A DNA stretch of 64,000 bases from Stropharia rugosoannulata (Eukaryota > Basidiomycota > Agaricomycetes > Agaricales > Strophariaceae), in assembly GCA_028532985.1 (NCBI GenBank), contig JANCIK010000009.1:2108001-2172000 (forward strand). Direction: 5' to 3'. A program made the position numbers and the translations under genes. The notes beneath the pieces are model-generated. The model saw only the letters and a list, made by a program, of their open reading frames with translations. It made no database searches and was not told the origin of the DNA. The number at the start of each line of letters is the position of its first letter. Positions within the stretch are counted from its first letter, which is position 1. Of the stretch, positions 31,859-43,845 are shown in pieces.

Positions 31859-32553
31859 TACAACTGATGCTTCAGATATTTGTGTGAGCTCTGCGCACAG
31901 GTATTACCCTCCAAGAAAGCGAAGGCTTAAATGTGAATAGAGTGTGCAGTATGGACGCGATAGAATACGCAGGTGCAAAGCGCCATCACTAGTCACTTGT
32001 ACTTGCCGCTACTTTCGCAAGCTCTATTTTTCCCACGCCTTGTTGACCAGCGCCGACGAGTTTACTACTTGCCCAAAGTTTGCCAGACTTCTGTTGGCGC
32101 AATGCAGCTCTCACTAACTAGTCTTATCTGCTCATCAACTGCTCGTCGTTGGCTCATTGTCATTTTAACAGTCAATTAAATTTTGCTTTCTGGCGCGCAT
32201 TCGAGAATCACCTCAATTAGAACACTGACTACATGGAAATATGGAAAGCATGAGAACTTGACCTCGACCGTCGCACGAATTGTCAGTAATCAACTTGATG
32301 ATGACAGTGGTTGTATGATCTGCCACTGCTTTTCGTAAACCTGTCGGCCTCTAGATCATGCTCCTGCTACAGTTCACGTTCAATGTTCAACGTTCATTGT
32401 TCATTATTCATTTGGCTAAAAATACTCTGCCTATCTTTTCCCACCTGAACAGTTTATAGGAGCGTACAGCGATGTTAATCAGAGAACCACATCTTCTTCT
32501 ACACGTCGTTCAACCCTCCTGAAATACGGTGGCCTTGAGTAAACCACAGAAGC
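31859..32553. other. Divergent promoter region SNIP1 / ABCC transporter
   Basis: About 695 bp. It holds a short repeat (ttcaatgttcaacgttcattgttcattattc, near 32379-32409: several ttcA-type copies). No exon supported. Confidence 0.5.
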
Positions 32554-35500
32554 ATGAGCGTACGGTTTATCACTTGGGATGAGACAAGGTTTTTACCTCA
32601 ACTGGACCCGCTTTCATTTGACCAGTAAGTATACATAGCACCTCTAACAGTTAATTTACTAACGAGTCACTATTTAGAGAGAAACTGCTTTCTTCGGACT
32701 CTTTTCATGTACCCCTGACTTTCCTATGCTTATCTGCATTATGGCAATTCACCTCGCTGATGTACCGCAGTTGCGGTAACAGTCGGTCGAGCAGCAATGA
32801 AGAAGCCGATGTTTCAACTATCGGTCATACACAAAATTTGAAAGGCCATGCTTACAGCTTTGGTGGATATACTATCTTCGGCTTCATGATTGCTAGTGTC
32901 GTATGCAATCTTGTGCTGTTGTATCTGACGTTGCTTGCACCCCCGATAATATACTGTCAACCCATATATGCCGCTCAAATTTGCCTCCAGCCCGTGGTCA
33001 TAATTTTCGTGAGTACCCCAGACATCGCTGGAAATGTCTGTTTCTGAAGCTGTGTGTAGTCATATACTTCCTTGTTATCAGTCGTATCTCTGTTTTCAAA
33101 GCAGTGGGGCGGGCGAACCATTACACACGTTAACATCATTTCACTGGCGACTCTAACCCTTTATCTATATCGCGACGTCTGGCCACTGGCGACATATTAT
33201 CTTGAACCTGAAGACAGTGCAGAGGGGACGGCCCTCTGGGTCAAAATTGCAGTTCTGACTATAAGCGCGGTTGTGATACCCCTCTCGGTTCCAAAGGATT
33301 ATGTCCCCGTCGATCCAGGGGTAATCTCCGCATTAACTGCTCCATCTGAATGTACTAAAATAACATCTACTTTTAGAGCCCAATGGACCCTCCTGGACGA
33401 GAATTAGTCGATCCATGGATTTCAAGACTATTTTTCACATTTATCGATCCAGTCATTATCCTTGCAAATAAAGTTGCGCATCTGCGAGCAGATCAGCTCC
33501 CTGCCCTTTTGGATATCGATCGTGCTTCTTATATCACCAAACAGACATTTCCTGTGCGTATCAACTTGCATATACATCTTTCGCGCACGTTAACCCGGAT
33601 TCCTTCAGCATCTTGACCCACTTGTCACTGGCAAGCGGAAGCACATTTTGTGGGGTCTTTTGTGGTATTTTCGTGAGTTTTTTTTTCTTCCTTCTTCGCT
33701 CGCCTTCGTGCTTTAATATATATAATATTAAACATATGAACACATGAATAGGCTGGGAATTCTTCATCATTGGTCTGGCACTCGCAGCTGCCAGCATCTT
33801 CACATTTGCTGCTCCGATTAGCATCATAAATATACTGGGGTACGCATCCGAATTATCCGGCTCTTCAAACGCTGACACCAGTGTTTGCTGCAGGTATATC
33901 GAGACACATGGGGAGAATGCTACTATCAAGCCGTGGCTTTGGGTTTTCCTTTTCTTTGTTGGCGCGGTTGGCAGATCTGTGGTGCGGCACTGGGAGCTCT
34001 ACATTGAGACAATCATGCTTGTCAAAGCCCAGGCGTTCCTCACCCAACTCGCATTTGAACATAGTCTTCGAATCAGGCTGAAAGCCGAAACTGCTAAGTC
34101 TGTACCTACTTCCGAGCCGCAGACGCCGTCCTCCGAAGGCGAAACTGGTGACGAAACTTCTACCGCAGCTGGAGAGGATATCGCCTTGGATAGTACCGGG
34201 CAGGATGAAGCTGACAGCCAGAGTTTGTCCACTGTGGGCGCGTCGTCCCATGAAACCGGTACATCAAGCACGACGTCGGCAGTCAAGGGGAAAGCGAAAG
34301 TGGGCACTACCCCACCGAAGGCCCCACCAAAGGAAAACACGCAGAAGCCTAACAGCAGCACGGAGAACACGCTTGGTAAAATCAATAACCTGGTTACAAG
34401 TGATCTTGGTTCCATTGTGGACGGCACCGAATTGCTCACGTTTTGTGCGTATTGATCTTTTTCGAACGCGTCTCAACTTCTGAAAGTTTGTTTGTCCTGA
34501 CAGTGCTCTATGTTCCCATGCAAATCGTGATATCCGTTGTCTTCTTGTTCAAAGTGTTGGGCTGGAGGTATGACACTATCGAAACGTAAAAAAAAATACA
34601 TGGTATTATAATTTGTTTTGCAGCGCTTTCATCAGTTTCGCTATAACCGCTGGTATGGGTCCTATTGCAGGCTTTATTGCCAAGAAAATGCAGAGCATCT
34701 ACACCACTAAAATGAAGATGGCGAGTTCATGTATGCACGTGAAGTTGCAACCATGCTGATTCACGGTTCGCCAGACCGACGCCAGAGTTCAGACCATATC
34801 CGAGGGTGAGGCTAATTGTTATCTCTAACGAAGAAACTATTAAATCGACGGTGCCGGGCGATTTTCTTGGTAGCCATAAGCATTTTGCGAATGGTCAAAC
34901 TTTTTGGCTGGGAGTCGAAAATGAAGCAGAAAATCGAGCAGAAACGAGAAGACGAGTTGCTGTGGATCTGGAGATCAAGCGTAGGCGAATGCACTCTCAC
35001 GTTGTTCTGGATTTAGTCATGCCGATTTTTGCTTTCTAGATCCTCAACGTAGCAACTAGCACGGTCAGGTAATAGTTGACCATTGTGATCTCTATTAGTA
35101 ATTGTGTCTCTAACTACAGTTGTCTATCAGCAACATTGTCCCTACCTTGGCTATGTTTGCAACATACGCGACGTATACAGCTATAATGAAAGAGCAACTG
35201 AGTGGTCTGTTTCATTCTCAGATCCTCAGCTTGTGATCAGCAGCTCATTAATTCATGTATTAGCATCGAAGATATTTTCCAGTATTGCAGTTTTCAATAT
35301 TCTCAGAAATCAAATTTCACAAATCTCATGGCAGGCAAATACATTGGTCCAGAGTCCGTGTCATACGCTTTTAACATTCTTCATAAAGATAATCTGACTT
35401 GTATAATCAGCCAAGGTATCTCTAGATCGCTTCAACACGTTCCTGCTAGACACCGAATTGCTGGATCAATTTTCTGCCAACCAAAATAACGTTCCAAAAA

Positions 35501-38500
35501 TCGCAGTGGTAGATGAAGAAAACCAGGAAGACATTGGATTTCGAAACGCGGTGTTTATGTGGTCGACACAGATCGAAGATGGGTCGCTCACGCCTGGAAG
35601 TAAACACTTCAAATTGCGTATTGAAGGAACAATACTCTTTAAACCAGGTTGCGTTAACATGGTTGTGGGACCTACGTGAGCATTTGCTACCACCGCTTAT
35701 ACAGCCTTCCTAACATGAAGGTAGCGGTTCTGGAAAGACGTCACTCTTGATGGCATTACTTGGTATAGATAGATGTATACTTGACTCGTTTTCTTCTAAC
35801 AAGTTTCTAGGTGAAATGCATTTCATCCCTTCCCATATCGACTCATGGTTCAACCTCCCACGGGGAGGGAATGTTGCATACGCTGCTCAGGAACCATGGG
35901 TACTAAGTGCAACGATCAAAGAGAATATACTTTTTGGGTCAGTCTACCAAGAAGAAAAATATAAGAAGGGTAAGGGGTGCAGGTGTTTCTCACAGAACAA
36001 AGGCTGACTTTCCGGTCCAGTCATATATCAATGTGCCTTGGAACAAGATTTGGTTTTATTCGATGCGGGCGATGATACAGAGGTAGGGGAGAGAGGCTTA
36101 ACTTTGAGGTGAGTTATCATCACTATCGTTAAGTGTACCGATTCTGAATACCCTATACCACAGTGGTGGCCAAAAAGTGCGCAGTGTTATCTCGATTTCA
36201 GTTCGATCGTCCTGACGATGGTAAGGCGCGAATATCTCTAGCAAGGGCAATATATTCCAATGCTCGAATTATTTTACTTGATGACGTTTTTGCTGCCTTG
36301 GACGTCCATACGTGAGTTAAGATTGTCTTTTGACTACCAGCTATATCTAAACGTCTCTTATAGGTCCGTTTGGATCGTCAGTAAATGCTTGCGCGGGGAT
36401 TTAGTCGCCGGAAGAACACTTATTATAGTAGTGAGTATAATCAGTCTTTATTCGAATGCATATTGAATTGCTATCAGACGCACAATATCACACTCGTTGG
36501 ACCTATTGCCAAACAAGTGATTTCAGTAACACCAAATGGAGCCGTGATACTGGAAACCCAGGGCCTTGATATAGCTAGTCGCGCTGAAAACAATCTCGAC
36601 CTTGCGTCGGAAATTAAAAACGAAGAGAAAGCACTAAAAGAAGTCACTGAGAATGAAACTGAGACTCCAATCAAGAAACAAGATCGTGGGAAGCTTGTGT
36701 TAGCTGAAGAAATTGCAGAAGGACATGTCACTTGGAAGTCTTTTAAACTACTTATTTCCGGCCTAGGCGGGAACCACCCTACCCTTTTTATTATATTACT
36801 GCTCGCCTCTACGGCGACTATCACGGTGGTATATACAGCACAAACGTGGTTCCTTGGTGTATGGGGTGATCAATATGAAGACCGCGACGCATCAGAAGTG
36901 AACCTGTATTTGTACGTGCACTTCTTGTTCTCAGTGTTTGATTTCTGCTTAATAGCATAAAGCTATCTCACTTGGTTCGCCACCCTGATCATTGTACACA
37001 CTGTTCTTTCATCATCTTTCATGCTATTCTTTTCTTATCGCATGATACACTGCTCGCGCACTATTCACGCTAAATTGATACACTCAGTCTTCGGGAGTAC
37101 ATTTCGGTGTGTGACATTTCGTTTCTCTATACCGCTTTATTTATGGTTTACATATAAAGCTGGTTGGATGAGACTCCAACGGGGCGCATGATCACACGGT
37201 GCACTCAAGACATCCGAGCTGTTGACAGTTCCGTTCCTTCGCATTTATTATTCGTGACTTATACAGTGATGAATTCCCTTATAAGTCTAGGCGCCATTGT
37301 TATCTTCACCCCAGTTTTCATGTTACCTGGGTTCCTTGTGGGTGTTCTTGGTGCACTGCTGGGCAATTGGTATTTGCGTGCACAGCTCTCAATTAAGCGA
37401 GAGATGAGGTATGCACACATAACCCGAATTTTTATCGTTATACTTACGATGTACAGCAATGCACGTGCCCCAGTGCTCTCTCATTTCAATACATCAATTC
37501 ATGGCTTAGGTGTGCTAAAAATCACCTCTTCCTGCAGCAATGACTAACGTCCGGAAGTATCTATTCGAGCTTACGGAGCACAGCAAGCTTTCAGGGAAGA
37601 ATCGTTCAGGCGTATTGATCATTATACTCGCATCGCGCGTACATCTTGGAACGTTAACCGCTGGATTGGACTACGTATGGATTTCCTAGGAGCTGTGTTT
37701 GTTTCCCTACTTGCTTTCTATCAACTATACGTAGAGACATATAGCGCATCTACCACGGGATTCTCTTTGAATATGGCTGTTGGTTTCTGCGGAACAATTT
37801 TCTACCTTATTCGCATATACAACACATTTGAAGTCCAATCGAACAGGTACGTACTCAGTTTCCCCTTTTTCTTGAAGGCTGACAATTGCGGCAGCTTGGA
37901 GCGAATAAATGGGTATCTTGATATTGACCACGAACCAGCTTCGTCTGAAGGCGATAAACCACCTGCTTCGTGGCCGACAAGCGGAGACCTTCGCGTAGAA
38001 AATCTGTCTGTCCGTTATTCTCAGTCGAGTCCGACAGTACTGCATGAACTATCTTTCCATGTTAAATCGGGTGAACGTATTGGAGTAGGTAAGATCTGGA
38101 CAGCCTTGAAAAATCTGTTACTCTTCTGACGCAATTTCATTAACTACTTTTGTATTAGTTGGTCGTACTGGGAGTGGAAAGGTATGGCAACAAGTTTGAA
38201 GGATCCTCACAGCTGACGTTGCTTGCAGAGCTCACTGACCCTTGCATTGCTGAGATGCATCATTCTAGAAGGAGATATCTATTACGATGGAATCCCTATT
38301 AAATCAGTCAATATTGATTCCCTGCGATCCAATATCACCATTATTCCTCAGTCCGTAAGTGAACACACGGCACACATGATGATCCGTTACTCAAATTGCA
38401 ATTTAACAGCCCGAGCTGCTCAGCGGTATGCAAATCATGCAACAAATAGTCACCCCGTTTGTGTAGTCCTGATAGTGATATCCATATTATTAGGTACTCT

Positions 38501-39184
38501 GCGACAGAATTTGGATCCCTTCGAACAAAATGATGACGCAGTTTTGAACGATGCACTTCGTGCAGCTGGACTTTTCTCACTGCAGGAAGAAGCTAACGAA
38601 GCGTATCTCACCCTGGATAGTAACATTGCTGGAAGTGGAAGTAATCTCTCAGTTGGACAAAAGCAAATTATTGCTCTGGCTAGGGCAATGGTTCGTAGCA
38701 CCAAACTTCTGATTCTGGATGAGGGTGGGTGGTTTGACAAACATATCAGATGTTCTAGCTCTCATTTGTTACATATTTAGCTACCTCTGCTATAGGTATA
38801 TTCGAACCCATCTGCTGAATTACGTGACTGAGGGCTTATCTTGTTGACAGACTACAAGACAGACACAATTATCCAACAATCTCTTCGCACACAACTTCCA
38901 CCGGATACCACGGTTATTACGATTGCTCACCGCCTCCAGACAATAATGGATGCAGACAAGATTGTGAGTTAATTCATACAATTTACTTGTAGGTGTCTTA
39001 ACAAATGGTCGCTAGATGGTTTTGGATAAAGGGCATATTGTAATGAGAGTTTTATCAGGTCTCTGAATCTATGCATTTATTGCTTTACTAGGTCGAATTC
39101 GACACCCCGCAAGCCCTCCTTTCGAAGGAGAGTGGTGCTTTCAAGACGCTTGTTGACGAGAACGAAGATAGACACGACATCTAA
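32554..39184 (+). CDS. ABCC (MRP-type) multidrug ABC transporter, copy 1
   Basis: Full-length ABC exporter with many introns. ATG 32554 (MSVRFITWDETRFLPQLDPL) leads to N-terminal membrane segments, then PWISRLFFTFIDPVIILANK and the first transmembrane domain. NBD1: Walker A GPTGSGKTSLLMALLG (split by an intron near 35674-35724), YAAQEPWVLSATIKENILFG (Q-loop), SGGQKARISLARAIYS (signature, intron inside) and IILLDDVFAALDVHT (Walker B). TMD2 follows, with FFLGVW-like QTWFLGVWGDQYEDRDASEV and DETPTGRMITRCTQDIRAVD. NBD2: VVGRTGSGKSSLTLALLRCI, NLSVGQKQIIALARAM, LLILDEATSAI and DTTVITIAHRLQT. All ATPase motifs are intact, so the protein should be functional. The end is at 39184 (DRHDI). One intron (34721-34774) begins GC. 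Drug or lipid-conjugate export is inferred from family. Paralogue of the gene at 55.1-61.7 kb. Confidence 0.9.
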
Positions 39185-39465
39185 GCAGGTCACTACTACC
39201 TTCAATGCAAATGGGGGACAACGCAGCCAGCATTTTGTTACTGAATATTCCCTATAGGCCCCTTAACGATCCACCATAGGTAAACCAGTCATTTTCAAAT
39301 CCATCGTCATCGTCACAGTTCGTATGCACATTTCACTAAATCGATCAAATAAAAGGGCTTCGTAAGTAGAAACTTCCAAACTGTTTTCTTTCCAATGTAC
39401 GTTTTCTTGTGCTTGAAGCTATTTCCAAGGCGTAGCGAGAGCCTATTCAATAATTTTATCATACA

Positions 39466-40469
39466 TTATTGGTCAGATACTTGTGATGTGGGTGCAAGTT
39501 TGCGAAGGGAAACATCATATACAACTGTGACGTGTTTTCCCCTCGCCGTCAGTAGCAGCACTGCGGGTAAATACGAGACTTCTTACCTTCTTCAATCTTC
39601 TTTATGTCATACTTGAGGCTGTCAAATCTGCGCCTAAGCAAATCATTTTTGAGATTGAGCTAGCATCATCGGTCAGACTTGTAGTTTGAAAAAGCATTGA
39701 CCAGCAAACCATGGAGAAGCCTGTAAACAAATCTTTCACAAATGCCGAGATTTTGAGAGGTTCCTCGAAATGGCCTAATGTCACAGAATTGACGGCGAGT
39801 CGCGACTAATCTATTGAATGAGCGAATGAGTATAGCTGTTGTATAAATCTGTCGCACTAGTTCGTTGACCACAGTAATGAGCCCGTGAAGGTAGTCCTCA
39901 ATAGGTAAGGATAACCTATCACCCCACTCCTCCTTGACTGAATCGGATCTTAATAAACGTATGTAAATGACAGCTATGCTGATCCACTTACTTCCAAGAA
40001 GCTCAGCAGTAGAGCTCAATGACAATAGCGTACCGTCGCTGAGGTATTTGACCAACACCGCACCGAATACAGCGGTTCTGATCGAATTCGACCACATGTC
40101 TTTCCATCGCCAAAATTGATTTTCAGGGATAATTTCGACCAGGGCAGTGGTCGTTTCGGAGCACCCATCTAGGGCTTGAGTCGCTGCGTGCAACAAAGCG
40201 GGCACTGCGCATCGAATAAGCCAATGTACAAGAATGGATATTGTAAGGACTGACTTGCCTCTCGCGGGGTGGAGTGGATTCTGTTCAGAAGACCAACCAC
40301 AGCTCGTGTTTTCTTGTCGAGTTCATTCACTTGATCTTTGATCTTCTGCAACGGAGATGAATATGGATTGGTAAAGCGAGCAAAGACAGCGGCATCAACT
40401 AAGTACTTCACGTAGTATAACATCGCGATCAAGCAAGTCGTTAATTTTCTCTAGCTCCGTGGAATCCAT
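39466..40469 (-). CDS. Translin
   Basis: Translin, the octameric ssDNA/RNA-binding protein that with TRAX forms the C3PO nuclease. Minus strand; ATG at 40467-40469 gives MDSTELEKINDLLDRDVILR, then an intron to KIKDQVNELDKKTRAVVGLL and NRIHSTP. Next LLHAATQALDGCSETTTALV, IIPENQFWRWKDMWSNSIRT, FGAVLVKYLSDGTLLSLSST and EEWGDRLSLPIEDYLHGLIT with VVNELVR. Then LGHFEEPLKISAFVKDLFTG and LNLKNDLLRRRFDSLKYDIK. The last exon reads VVYDVSLRKLAPTSQVSDQ, stop at 39466-39468. Residue blocks and order match the whole family. It is convergent with the ABCC gene and divergent from the Scm3-like gene. Confidence 0.95.
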
Positions 40470-40677
40470 AAGGTTATTTGTGTTCAATGCAGCGTATGAT
40501 ATATGGGGATTTGTAGTTCAAGAGGTCAGAGGCAAGCGAGACCGGCCGGTCTGCAGCCTTTGGAAGAAAGCGTTCCTCGACGCACGTGACCATTCGCGTC
40601 AGGAATGCCGTGTGCGAGCGCGAGGCCAGGTTGAGGCAGATCCTTCCTCAGGCCGTCACATAGACACGGCATTAAAC
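40470..40677. promoter_or_regulatory. Shared 208-bp divergent promoter, translin / Scm3-like
   Basis: The two ATGs are 208 bp apart, so both promoters must overlap here. The open frame from 40459 could also extend the Scm3-like protein at its N-terminus by 73 residues, but the first ATG in good context with conserved sequence is 40678. No TATA box seen. Confidence 0.5.
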
Positions 40678-43469
40678 ATGGAACCTCCTCCCATACCTGT
40701 AAAACCAACAGCGAAACCTCCTTTAATTACGCCATCTGCTTCTCCGCCGCCCTTGCGAACAAATAGTTACCACTCTCGTGCCGTATCTGAAAATGTACCC
40801 GCGTCGCAGAAGTCTCGAAAGACCGCCACACCGCGTCCAACGACACAAGCAACGCCTGGTCCATCTTCCTTGCGTGATGACTTAGTCGACATACACCAGG
40901 AGCGCAGGGCTTCCACCATGCGGCTTCTTGACTTTTGGGACAGCCTTGCTAGTTATACAAGAAGTCTGGATGAAGACGACATTGTGGATGTCATGACTGG
41001 GGAAATAACAAGGGATAATGGGATTCTCAGGAATTCCAAAATTTATACCTTCGGCTCGATGGATATCCCCTCAACTGACGATGAAGACAATAGCGATAAA
41101 GAAGACGAAGACGACGAATTTGGAGTAGATGAGTTGGACTCATTTGCAGATCCAGCTGGTGTCGAAGAAGAGGATGGATTCAGCTTAGGTCTTCATGGGA
41201 AAGCAGTGCCACCAGTTACGCCTTTGGACCCTGCTGACGCCAATGATTTGCGAGAGTTCATGGAGGCAGAAAGCAGACGGCGCGAGCTTTGTGGATCTGA
41301 AGAACCGGGAGACATAGATGAGCCAGAACGAGATCCTAGTCATGATGCGGAGGTAGAAACTGAAGAAACCCAAGACTATTCTAATGCAACACTTCCTGAG
41401 ACTACCTCAGGCGAAGAGTTGGCAGAAGGATACGGGAGCCATTCTGACAATATTGCATTCGTAGGTTCCGATGATGAACTAGATAACTGGAGAGCGGGAG
41501 ATAGTAACATGATCTATCCTGTTGTCAAAGCCAACGATGAAGTACGACTGGAAGACTGCGAAATCCTTAGTGGACCAAGTACTGAGCTTCACAAAAAGGA
41601 AAAAGGCAAAAGCGTGGTCCGAGATACATATACTCGGTTAAAAGAATATGAATTTCCGCACCAGAATCAGTTATGTACGCCTCCATCTAGCTCCTCGACT
41701 ACTCCTTTTGTTCCGATGACCAATGTCATAATTGACTTAACTGTTGACTCTACACCTTCACCACAATCCAAACTTCCATCGCATGCCTTGGAAGTGCCTG
41801 TTAAAACCTCCCGAGAGTCAACGAATAAAAAAAATCGGGACCCTCGTGACAAGTCTGTAGAAATGGTTGGCAACGATGGTCGTAAAGATGGAATTTCATC
41901 TTATGCGCCAAAGGGCTCAGCGAAAATGGTAAACACGGGCGTAGTTCAGGGCAAAAAAAGACCAGAATCGAGTTCCATCACTCAAACACCCAAACGTCAG
42001 GCATTTATACTTCTAACCCCAAGGAAATCCTCCAGTCCACAGAAGCAGCGTCCTACAACCCAAGACATCGCGAAAATGAAGGACAAGGGAAAGATGAAAG
42101 CAGTTGAGAGCTCATCAGATTCTCAAGACGGATATGTTGCCATGAGTCAATCCTCTAAAACATCGTCACGAATGCGTCAAGTTCGATCGACGTCTTCAAA
42201 ACACGGTACTCCAAAGCAAGCGCGCGTTCCTCGCTCTTCGCAGACCAAGAATTCTCAAGGGCGCACATCTGATAGTGAGGATGGCTTATTGAGTGCCTCG
42301 GATCCCGAGAAGGTCCGATCTCGGGCTACACCTGAGCACGCCATATTCCTGTCACCAACATTTCCTTCTCCAATACTAAGGAAACGGAAACGAATGGACT
42401 CAGATTCAGACATAGAGCTCGCGGCTCCCCGCAGTTCCGTGTCGCGAGCACCACAACAGAGAAAGCCACCCAACCAACAGAATTCATCTTCGTCACCAAT
42501 AGGTCAGTTTAATTTTATATCCATCTCCTTTCAATACATTAAAGTAGTCATAAAGTTGCAGTTAAACCAAAGGCTCACAAACCGAAGAAGAGAGCATCCC
42601 CGCAAAGGCGGCGAAGGACACCAGACTCAGATTCGGAATCAGAATCAAACACCTCCGATGTCGGCGAGAAGTACCGGTCGCATACACAAGCCTTCGCTCA
42701 TCCCGCCGTTCCATATCCATATATATCTCTGCAAACACCTTATATTACTACGCATCCCCCTTCTGCAGGGTTTCCTCCTATACAAGATCCTCGTGCGCAA
42801 CTCATTATAACTCAGGCTATGCAGCAGTTGTCTGCGTTAGTTAGTAATCCCTGGATGTCGTCCCATACATATCACGAAAGTCCAGTCCCCCACACGCCAT
42901 CTCATCGGGATTATTCTCGAGCCCCAGACATAATGTATTTTACTCCGTCACATCAACGCCATCCATATCCTTACTCTTGCAATCCCGACTTATCTCATGC
43001 AACACTTCCACCTGATTCCCCAGATGTGTCATCTCCGGAAAAGTCAACTTTCCCGCGCCGGAGGTCACTAGTTCGCAGGAGTCAGTCGCGAGGTAGACGA
43101 GTATCATTTCATCTCGAAGATGACATCGAGTCCGATGACATCGAAGTGCACTCAAGTCCATCCAAACGACGAACTAAAGGCCGCGTAGGTCAGTCACAGC
43201 ACACAAGTTCGCCCAAGTCTTCCAAGGCTCCGAAAGGGAAAGGTAGAGCTCATACTCCATACTCCTCGTCCAAAAAGCATGACTCCGACTCCGACGATTC
43301 AGCTTCCGCACGAAGACCTAAAACAATGTACGCTAGAGGGCGGACGCCAGGACCAAGCTTCAGCTCTCCACCCTCAAAACATAACACCTACACCTCTGAC
43401 GTATCTGAGAAGCGTTCCAACTCAAAGCCCATACACCGAGGCACTGACTGCTGTAATTCAACTAATTGA
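40678..43469 (+). CDS. Scm3/HJURP-type CENP-A chaperone candidate
   Basis: Long (about 900-residue) mostly disordered protein. Near residue 75-115 it has RASTMRLLDFWDSLASYTRS immediately followed by DEDDIVDVMTGEITRDNGIL, which matches the Scm3/HJURP signature (W..I..KYS then D-E/D-D-I-x-D-x-x-TGE-x-x-D-N-G-x-L) that binds the centromeric histone CENP-A/Cse4. The remainder is acidic (41.1-41.4 kb), then Ser/Lys/Pro-rich with several NLS-like patches and short basic RGR motifs (near 43095, RGRRVSFHLEDDIESDDIEV). One intron, about 42502-42561, joins to VKPKAHKPKKRAS. Stop at 43467-43469. The homology segment is short, so the call rests on one motif; its presence in a large disordered nuclear protein fits fungal Scm3 proteins. 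Confidence 0.75.
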
Positions 43470-43845
43470 GCATCGACCATGTAAAACAAAATTATACTGA
43501 ATGATTTGCATACTATATAATGACCATAGATGCCCTGCTTTCAATCTACGTGACTTTGCATTGTAACTTACACATTACTAATGCACTACTGTAATGGACT
43601 ACTTACCAGATGGGTAGCAAACGAGTCCATGAAACCGGAACTTATTCTTAAATCTCTATGCGTTCAATGTAAGTTTACATGATACTTAGTGTTGAACGTT
43701 GACTATGTATACGCGAGTATATCACGTGAATATGGTCTGCAGTCTCGATCTATTTTAGAAACTCGAAATTTACTAATGTGACTTGATTTTGATCCCTGAA
43801 CCTAAGTACACTCCATCCTACTCCATCTCCGTGTTTGCTTCAAAT
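43470..43845. other. Intergenic, Scm3-like to Dhr1
   Basis: About 375 bp between two same-strand genes. AT-rich; no supported feature. Confidence 0.5.

Noticed and set aside
40459..40677. Upstream extension of the Scm3-like protein
   Set aside because: It overlaps the translin start on the other strand and has no conserved sequence; the ATG at 40678 is preferred.
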